A program made the translations under genes and the position numbers. This document shows, piece after piece, positions 8,679-14,972 of a stretch of 17,874 bases of DNA (within the stretch, counting starts at the first letter, position 1; the number at the start of each line of letters is the position of its first letter). The notes beneath the pieces were generated by a model, which saw only the letters and a program-made list of their open reading frames with translations, was not told the origin of the DNA and searched no databases. This DNA comes from Verrucomicrobiota bacterium (GTDB lineage Bacteria > Verrucomicrobiota > Verrucomicrobiia > Verrucomicrobiales > DEV007): contig JAQCER010000005.1 of the NCBI GenBank assembly GCA_027618625.1, forward strand, positions 1 to 17,874, in the 5' to 3' direction.

Positions 8679-11368
8679 CACTGCCCGATGTCCTTCACGC
8701 GATAGTATCGCTCCTGAGTACCCGCCGGGGGTGTGTCCTGATAACTGGTGGTTTCACCTGCTCCGACAATGCTGTCGTCAATCTCGGTCCAAGCCGAAAG
8801 ATCGGGGGAGGCGTCGACGGCATAGGTGCGCCCGGCGACAGAGTTCCACAAGAGCTCTACTGTGCCAGCACCGGCGTCGTAGGCTGCGGATACGATCTCA
8901 AATGGGCTGGCCTCTCCAATCGTATCAGGGCCCAGGGCGAGATTGGTCGCCACTTCATCGGCAGTGAGCGTCCCGCGCCAGATTCTGAACTCGTTCACGG
9001 TGCCGGAATGCCCGGGATCCCCCCAGGCTGTTGAGCCGATCGATTCGGTGGTTGTGACAATGTTGCTCACCGGATTGGTTTCCAGTTCCGTGATCTCCTG
9101 CAGACCATCGATCCAGAGATTCGTCGTGCCCTCGGGGCCAACGCTGACCACGAGATGATGTTCCTCGTCTTCGGTCAACCGCTCACCGCTGCCAAAAGGA
9201 ATACTGTCGATCCCATGAGCACCATTGCGGTCGAGGCCAGGGGCGACATCGCCACCGCCCCGGAAGTTGGTCCACGCGAATTCCTGGCCCGCCTGACTGG
9301 TGCCGAAGGTGAACAATTTTGCCCAAGTCCCGGAGCCAGAGTCAGTATACCAGGCTTCCACGCTCACACCGGTGACGGCAAAATTGCCTCCGATATCGAC
9401 TGGATCGGTGAAGCGCATGCTGGTGGCCCCACCACCGGAACCAGCTCCATCCAGCTTGAGCTGATTGTCTTCGACAACCGCGGTGCTGAAGAGAATGCCG
9501 TCGTTGCCACCGACGGAATCCGTCAACTCTGCACCTGCGTTGTAGGAATAGCGATGGGCGAGTTGGGCCATCGTCAGCGGCGGTGGATCGTTCGGGTCAT
9601 TCGGGTTGGTGTTCGTGGCGATTTCCAGCCCATCCGGGTACAGGTCCATGTCTGAATCGGTCAGCAGCGGGTTTGTCTTGTGGGTCTTTACTTCAGCACC
9701 GTCAGTCAGGGTGTCACCATCCGAGTCAGCGAGCCGAGGATCCGACTTGTAAGTCTTGACTTCTTCTCCGTCGGTGAGTAGGTCGCTATCGGTATCTGCC
9801 TTGTTCGGATTCAATTGAAAACTGAATGCGAGCTCCTCCGCATTGGTCAATCCGTCGGCATCAGCATCCGCATCACCCGTCTGGTTGAGGTTTCCGAACC
9901 ATTCCTGCTCCCAGGCATCTGGAAGTCCATCCCCATCGGAATCCAGTGCTGCAGTCGGAGCGATCGATGCATGGGCCTCAATGCGCTCCGCCGGCAGGAT
10001 TTTATCGTAGATAGCGACTTCATCGAGCAAACCAATATACTGGCCTTTGCCACCTTGCCCGAGCGAGTTCCAACCCATGTATCGGATATGCGCATCGGAA
10101 TCCGTAAAGACATTTGCACCACCTTGGAGGTCAGACTTCAACTCGCCGTCGACGTAAAGCTGCGAGGTGAAGCTGCTCCAGTCATACGTGACTGCGACGT
10201 GGTGCCACTCATTGTCGTTGATAGGATCGTCACTGACATGCAGGTGTTGGTCATTCACCGCAATCGCTCCGAGCTGGCCGGTTGGGAGGATGTATCCCCA
10301 CTGGATGTCACCATCGCCGGGACTCTCTTCGCCGAACACCGTCGCCGTTCGCCAGTTGGACGCATCCTGGCCCTCTTGAGAGGTCTTCATCCAGAACTCA
10401 AGCGTGGTCTTCTGATCTGGATCTTGACTCCCGGCAGAATCGTCGTTCACGAGCTGGGCAAGCGATCCAGCACCGGCTTCGCCAAAGTCGATATGTGAGT
10501 TGCCCGGGGCGTCCGCGAAACTTGCCGCCAGTCCATGGTAGCCATCGACCTGAGTGACGCCAACATACGTGCCGTCGGTTTCGGTGGCGCCAGAGTCCGT
10601 GGCCGTCCCACCCCCGTCGTCAAATCGCCAATAAGAAACCGGCTCATCCTGCAGAACCGCAGCGGCGTAGGCGCCAGGCACCGAATCAGGCCCGGCGGCA
10701 AGATTGGAAGCAACTTCGTCTGCCGTCAGCTCTCCCGCCCAGATCCGGAACTCGTTCACCGTGCCATTCATTCCTGGGTCGCCCCAGCTGGTAGCACCGA
10801 TCGCCTCAAAGTTCGCCCCGCCTCCTTGACCGATGTCAGCAGTCGGAGTCGTCTCCACGGCCTCAAGCTTCAGGTCTCCATCCAGCCAGGTGTTGAGTTG
10901 GCCATCGACGCCGACACTGATCACCAGATGGTGTTCTTCATTCTGCGAAATCTGCTCACCAAAAAGCTTGGCACCGCCACGATCCACGCCGGATTGCTCG
11001 CCGTTGCCTCGGGTGTGGGTGTAGGCAAGTTCGAACCCAGCCTCGTTCTGGCCGAACTGGAACAACTTGCCCCACGTGCCAGTTCCCGCGTCGGTGTACC
11101 AGGCCTCGATGGTCACGCCGGTTTCGCCAAAGTTGGTGCCGATATCGACAGCTTCCGAGAATTCCATCCGATTTGCGCTCGTGCTGCTACCCGCACCTGT
11201 CAGGATCAAGGCACTGTCGCCGACGGTTGCGCCGCCTTCAAGAACTCCAGCATTGCCGCCGACGCTGTCTTCTGTGCCTCCCGAAAAGGAGTATCGATGC
11301 ATCAGGGTTGCGGAATAGGCTGGCGACCAGGCAATAAAGGCACAGGCACAGAGAACGGTAATTTTCAT
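8678..11368 (-). CDS. Exported triple-LamG protein with Asp-rich TSP3-like repeats
   Basis: 896 residues, ATG at 11368, TGA at 8678-8680. The signal peptide MKITVLCACAFIAWSPAYSA ends in a good cleavage site. Order: LamG/concanavalin-like domain about 21-230; a second, different LamG domain about 235-468 (YWRFDD, TLEFWMKTS, EWHHVAVTYDW, LLDEVAIYDKIL); thrombospondin-3/EF-hand-like acidic repeats about 475-595 (DSDGDGLPDAWEQEWFG, DTDSDLLTDGEEV, DSDGDTLTDGAEV, DSDMDLYPDG), likely calcium-binding; a third LamG domain about 601-815 closely resembling the first; and a C-terminal beta domain about 820-896 (VELLWNSVAGRTYAVDASPDLSAW). LamG domains usually bind glycans or act in adhesion; no catalytic residues are seen. 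It contains no internal UGA. It lies between two selenoproteins, 123 bp after the first and overlapping the next (TGATG), so it probably belongs to the same operon as a surface or periplasmic partner. Confidence 0.93.
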   Translation of the reverse strand: MKITVLCACAFIAWSPAYSATLMHRYSFSGGTEDSVGGNAGVLEGGATVGDSALILTGAGSSTSANRMEFSEAVDIGTNFGETGVTIEAWYTDAGTGTWGKLFQFGQNEAGFELAYTHTRGNGEQSGVDRGGAKLFGEQISQNEEHHLVISVGVDGQLNTWLDGDLKLEAVETTPTADIGQGGGANFEAIGATSWGDPGMNGTVNEFRIWAGELTADEVASNLAAGPDSVPGAYAAAVLQDEPVSYWRFDDGGGTATDSGATETDGTYVGVTQVDGYHGLAASFADAPGNSHIDFGEAGAGSLAQLVNDDSAGSQDPDQKTTLEFWMKTSQEGQDASNWRTATVFGEESPGDGDIQWGYILPTGQLGAIAVNDQHLHVSDDPINDNEWHHVAVTYDWSSFTSQLYVDGELKSDLQGGANVFTDSDAHIRYMGWNSLGQGGKGQYIGLLDEVAIYDKILPAERIEAHASIAPTAALDSDGDGLPDAWEQEWFGNLNQTGDADADADGLTNAEELAFSFQLNPNKADTDSDLLTDGEEVKTYKSDPRLADSDGDTLTDGAEVKTHKTNPLLTDSDMDLYPDGLEIATNTNPNDPNDPPPLTMAQLAHRYSYNAGAELTDSVGGNDGILFSTAVVEDNQLKLDGAGSGGGATSMRFTDPVDIGGNFAVTGVSVEAWYTDSGSGTWAKLFTFGTSQAGQEFAWTNFRGGGDVAPGLDRNGAHGIDSIPFGSGERLTEDEEHHLVVSVGPEGTTNLWIDGLQEITELETNPVSNIVTTTESIGSTAWGDPGHSGTVNEFRIWRGTLTADEVATNLALGPDTIGEASPFEIVSAAYDAGAGTVELLWNSVAGRTYAVDASPDLSAWTEIDDSIVGAGETTSYQDTPPAGTQERYYRVKDIGQ
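8924..9568 (-). repeat. LamG duplication, distal copy (third LamG domain)
   Basis: Encodes residues about 601-815 of the LamG protein. It shares with the proximal copy, in the same order, HRYS, DSVGGN, VEAWYTD, GTWAKLF, EEHHLVVSVG, AWGDPG, GTVNEFRIW and LTADEVA-NLA-GPD. The two copies are separated by a different LamG domain and the TSP3 repeats. Confidence 0.85.
10682..11308 (-). repeat. LamG duplication, proximal copy (first LamG domain)
   Basis: Encodes residues about 21-230. Motifs are HRYSFSGG, DSVGGN, IEAWYTD, GTWGKLF, EEHHLVISVG, SWGDPG, GTVNEFRIW and LTADEVASNLAAGPD, matching the third LamG domain motif for motif. The duplication is diverged, so it is not recent. Confidence 0.85.
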
Positions 11369-11491
11369 AGGGACTTAGTAGGCTGATGTAGTGCGAGTCA
11401 AAGGGAAAGGGAGAAACGGAGAAATGGAGGGGCTTTTTCGGTGTCGTAGGGGATGATGCCCGCCAGACCAAGAACAATTTCGTACGACGAC

Positions 11492-13915
11492 TCACAATTC
11501 CTCGATCACGACAGCGCCACCGACTTCCGGGACGGCCTCGTTGGTAACCTTCCCTGACGGCCACCGAACCGAGAGACTTTTCAAGGTTTCGTCTGCTGCC
11601 AGAGTAACACGGATTGCCGCAGCATTCTGCGACGACAGGCCCTCACCAATGCCCCGACGGTACTGGCGCTGGCCTCTGGACGTCACCGCCGTCAACACCG
11701 CGCCGCAGGCGTCACGGTTCGACAAACGCGACGCTGCTGCACCTCGATTGCCCCCAACGAGGTGCACTTCGACCACTCGCCCGCCGGCGGCGGCGCCCTG
11801 ATCTCCTCCACGGTTGCGAAACAGTCTCAACCGCGGAGCGCTCACACTGGCAAGAGCAATGTCCAGCCAACCGTCCTTGTCGTAGTCGAACATGGCAAAT
11901 GAGCGCGCGTCCTCCTTGCAATCGACGCCACTGACCAGCGAGTAATCTTCGAACCCGTCGCGGCCTGCGAGTAGTAAACGGTTGCGTTCATTGCCACTGA
12001 AAGAATTGCTCCGATAGGCCGGGCCACGTTTGCCGGTCAACGCACCTGGCGCTTCCTGCTGTTGCACCCGTAGTTGAAAATTCAACAGCGGTGACTGCCA
12101 ATGACTCGACCTCCGGAACGCATCGCTCTGGGTTGGGTCGGAGAGCACGACCGTGCTCCAGAAGCAACTTCACAAGTCCACCTCAGTCGCAACACTTTGC
12201 GGCGCAGTGTAGTAGCCACTGGGCACGTAGAGATCGCGGCGGCCATCATTATTGAAATCGCCGAATTGGCCACCGAATGCCCAGCCCACCTTTGCCTCTG
12301 GAGAGCCCGCCTCCGCCACTTGCCGGAACGTTCCATCTCTGTTCTCGTAGAGGAAATTGCCACGCGCTGCCGCTTCGATGCGAGGATCGACCTTGCCCAC
12401 TGCCCGGATAATCCGATTGCCTGCCTTCGAGTACATGTTCGACACAAAGAGGTCCAGGTCTCCGTCATTGTCGTAGTCGCCCACCGACGCCCCCATCCCG
12501 AATGCCATTTGTCCGCCGGGAAACTGCGTGGCAAAGGCATCTACGAGCACTGGTTCCGGCGAACCCGCAGGCGTATCATTTCGAAGAAAGCTGTCAGGAG
12601 CAAAGTCGTTGCAGACATACAGATCATCGTCACCATCACCATCCGCATCGAACCAGGCGGGCTGATAACTTTTTCGCCAGAGTTCCACGGCATCGCCACC
12701 AGCCCTCTCCAGCCTGCCGCCGCCTCGGTTCATCAGCAGCACATTGGGCGTGCCTCGGTCGTCAAAGTAGGGATGCGCTCCAGCCGAGAGCGCATCCAGC
12801 CTGCGTGCCTGTTGTTCGGGCAGATAGCGCTGCTTCCAAACAGGCAACACATCTGTTCCCGGGCTATAGGTTGTCAGATAAACATCCAGCAACCCGTCAC
12901 GATTGACATCTGCTGCAGACGCCGAAACGACAAAATACTGCCTGCCGAGATCGGTTAATTCCCCGGTAACATCTCGAAAATGGCCGCCGTCGTTGCGGTA
13001 ATAGAGCGTTGGCTCCAGGGACCTTCCTAACAAAGCATCTGGATCGCCATCGTTGTCGAAATCCGCGAACAAAGCGCAGTTCACGCAGTCCTCGGGCATC
13101 AGTCCCGAGCGGAGCGTGACGTCCTCAAAAGTGCCGTCACCCTTGTTGCGCAACAACTGTGGCGATGCCCACCTTGCGCTCACAAAGAGATCATCGTTGC
13201 CGTCGGAATCGTAGTCGACCACACTGACCGACGGATACTGGAAGGCACTCTCCATGTCCGCCAGATCCGCGTATTCCCGCTTTGCCAGCAGCAGCCGTTT
13301 CTCCGTCAGCGCCGTCACCGTGATCTCCTCCTGCAATGAGCGGCGCGCCTGATCAAAAGCGATCCAGTCGGGTAACGCCGTCTTCAGAACCTCCTCGAAC
13401 AACGGCCCGGTGGATGAAACGGAATCGCTTTCTACCATTGCCCATTCTGCCACCTGCCACGAGCCCGACGCGTCCTGCTTCCAGATCAGTCGCTGCTTTG
13501 TGCGGATTCCCACCATCTTTTCCGCCAAAGTCCCACTGGAATCTACGTAACGCCCTTCAAAACTCGTCAGCATTTCGCACGTCGAAAGATCCACCATGCT
13601 TGCCTTCAGTACTCCGAATGAGGCATCGTCCCACACAGCCGCTTGACTTCGAAGGCGATCCAATGCGGAACTGTCGAATCCATCTGCATACAGATCTTCG
13701 ATCGTGTCGGCTTTACCGGTGATCATGGCCTGCGCCATTGCGCGTAGACGCGGAGTCAACTTCAGCACCAGCTCTTCCACTGCGACCACCTGCTGAACGA
13801 CCGCGTCTGCAGTCGATTGCCCGCTGGTAACGGAGAGCGCGGCTGAAAAGGCCGTCGAGACGACGATCAGCTTGGACAGGAACCACCGGAAGGCGTGTGG
13901 AGAAGGGAGTTTCAT
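11492..13915 (-). CDS. Selenoprotein A: exported FG-GAP, Sec, ASPIC/UnbV protein (UGA readthrough)
   Basis: Read as one gene of 807 residues with Sec582 at the in-frame TGA 12170-12172. It starts at ATG 13915 with a signal peptide (FRWFLSKLIVVSTAFSAALSVTSG); no strong Shine-Dalgarno is visible. Order: N-terminal domain about 40-220, related to that of selenoprotein B; FG-GAP/VCBS repeats about 225-575 (DYDSDGNDD, DFDNDGDPD, DADGDGDDD, DYDNDGDLD) with a C-x-x-C at 277-280; V-D-L-U-S-C-F-W; SFSGNERN and another FG-GAP (DYDKDGWLD); a terminal ASPIC/UnbV domain about 700-805 (NRDACGAVLT, VRWPSGK). Unlike the other two it has no thioredoxin domain. The family is called CRTAC1-like; its biochemical role is not established. 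It is the first gene of the cluster. The 123-bp gap to the LamG gene shows no clear terminator. Confidence 0.9.
12141..12172 (-). promoter_or_regulatory. Sec UGA codon with SECIS-like hairpin, GGUC loop (selenoprotein A)
   Basis: The TGA (12172-12170) lies in GAC-TTG-TGA-AGT. The hairpin GGAGCAC-GGUC-GUGCUC has six Watson-Crick pairs plus a seventh formed either by G-U or by G-C with a bulged U (12141-12159). The GGUC loop begins 18 nt after the UGA. This is the best-formed hairpin of the three and closely resembles the apical part of the E. coli fdhF SECIS. Confidence 0.88.
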
Positions 13916-14177
13916 GGCAACTCTGACAAATATCCAGAGCCTGCCCTATCAGACCACAAGCGTCAATCATCCGTCCCAACCGTTCCGGAGGGGCCTCGCG
14001 CTTTCGAGTGTCCATCACGAACGCAATTGGGCCGGGGCCGCACCGGTGTCCCCGCATGGCCCGAGTTACGGGCGCAGCTGCAACCCGGCAAGTGCTTGAC
14101 GTCAGGGGCGATTCTGGTCAGATCATTCCGAAATGAGTCTCTTTCTCACTCCATCCCCGGCTCCGGCCTCTCGATTA
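13916..14177. other. Intergenic region upstream of the selenoprotein cluster
   Basis: This 262-bp stretch should hold the promoter for the minus-strand cluster and perhaps one for the plus-strand ORFs. Reading towards 13915 there is a TTGACG near 13960 but no good -10 at the right spacing. Reading to the right, a TTGACG at 14096-14101 also lacks a clear -10. A perfect 8-bp palindrome TGACGTCA lies at 14097-14104 and could be an operator half-site pair or chance. The short ORFs here do not look like genes. Confidence 0.4.
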
Positions 14178-14273
14178 ATGGCGAGATCTAGTCGCGTAAT
14201 CTTGTCGCTGGTGGCCTCCATCTTAGTGGGTGCGGCTTTACAGTCCCGAGCATCATTTGGAGGGAGGATCTAG
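14178..14273 (+). pseudogene. Signal-peptide-like mini ORF, probably the severed start of the following ORF
   Basis: The 31-codon ORF from ATG 14178 to TAG 14271-14273 begins MARSSRVILSLVASILVGAA, followed by LQSRAS, a typical export signal with basic start, hydrophobic core and A-x-S-like end. It then stops at once. The longer ORF that continues rightwards is in the next frame. The simplest reading is one secreted protein broken by a small indel, or an ORF that is only a signal by chance. Confidence 0.4.
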
Positions 14274-14283
14274 GTCGGGCTCG

Positions 14284-14793
14284 GTGCGGCAGCGGCATAA
14301 GGCGGTCGGGCGATTCTATTCCCGGCGAATCAACGCGCTTTTCGAAGAGTGGGCCGAGCTGGACGATGTGCTTCGACCGCTTCTCCATCGGATCGAGGGG
14401 GATATTCACATCGCGAGCAAATCGGCCGGGTATCGGAATCACTTCACGTCGCCGGTCTTGGGCTGCGGCGATTTTCTCCGATCCATCAAGTTTACCAAAC
14501 CGCAGGATTCCCGGATTCGCACGGTCACCGTCCTCTACGAGGGCTCAGGCCCACGGGACTCGTCCATGACAAGTGAAACGATCACTCTGAACTTCATTAC
14601 CGAGAATGGTCGGGCTGTAATCGACGGAGTCCGTTCCGTAAGCCGGTATGATCACAGCTACATCCACGACCTCGACGAAACTAAAGTGACCTCGCTTGAG
14701 GAACATATTCAGGGCCGATGCGAAATGTGGAAGTTTTGGATCGAGGAGATCAACTTGTGGCGCAGACAAAACGCTGGGAGATCGGGATTGTAA
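14284..14793 (+). CDS. Hypothetical protein, uncertain start
   Basis: About 169 residues from a GTG at 14284 (the open frame reaches back to a GTG at 14230) to the TAA at 14791-14793. A purine-rich GGAGGGAGG lies at 14259-14267, rather far from the GTG. The sequence has plausible protein character: a helical N-terminal part (RFYSRRINALFEEWAELDDV), beta-rich central strands (RIRTVTVLYEG, ETITLNFITENGRAVIDGVR) and an acidic/aromatic C-terminus. I do not recognise the family. It lacks its own signal peptide; the mini ORF at 14178 in another frame would supply one. It may be the decayed remains of a secreted protein. Confidence 0.45.
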   Translation: MRQRHKAVGRFYSRRINALFEEWAELDDVLRPLLHRIEGDIHIASKSAGYRNHFTSPVLGCGDFLRSIKFTKPQDSRIRTVTVLYEGSGPRDSSMTSETITLNFITENGRAVIDGVRSVSRYDHSYIHDLDETKVTSLEEHIQGRCEMWKFWIEEINLWRRQNAGRSGL

Positions 14794-14864
14794 GTTTGGA
14801 AGGAGTGCTTTTACGGGCAATACGGTCGACGCGCAAAGTGTCTGACACTTCCGTATCTTTTGCG

Positions 14865-14970
14865 CTATTCATCGCCCAGGGCGCCAACGATCCACGCGTG
14901 GTCAAGTCCGAGTCCGATCAGATGGTCGAAGGCCTGCGCAAGCGCGGCGTCAATGTCCCCTACATATTTT
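14865..14970 (+). pseudogene. Peptidase S9 (prolyl oligopeptidase) C-terminal scrap
   Basis: The translation in this frame contains LFIAQGANDPRVVKSESDQM followed by VEGLRKRGVNVPYIFS. This matches the conserved segment around the catalytic aspartate of S9 peptidases (QGANDPRV-x-ES-Q-V) before the catalytic histidine. The histidine region (usually DEGH) is not present, the upstream alpha/beta-hydrolase domain is missing, and only about 35 codons are recognisable. The frame stays open from 14718 to 15068, but the flanks do not resemble the family. The fragment ends three bases before the convergent selD stop. Confidence 0.65.
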
Positions 14971-14972
14971 CC

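Noticed and set aside
11369..11494. A fourth Sec UGA at the end of selenoprotein A (11492-11494)
   Set aside because: It follows a complete ASPIC/UnbV domain. The continuation is a short low-complexity stretch ending in TAA, without domain homology or a GGUC-type hairpin.
3868..12172. The three in-frame TGAs as sequencing errors, nonsense mutations or a UGA-reassigned genetic code
   Set aside because: The same codon occurs at the same aligned site in three diverged paralogues, each with a hairpin at the same spacing, so error or decay is unlikely. UGA also ends several genes here, and no other gene has internal in-frame UGA, so global reassignment is unlikely.
13713..14057. Minus-strand ORF overlapping the start of selenoprotein A
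   Set aside because: It is out of frame with the well-supported signal peptide and domain of selenoprotein A and has no recognisable features.
14096..14125. Plus-strand promoter with TTGACG at 14096
   Set aside because: No acceptable -10 element at 16-18 bp spacing; only the TGACGTCA palindrome is notable.
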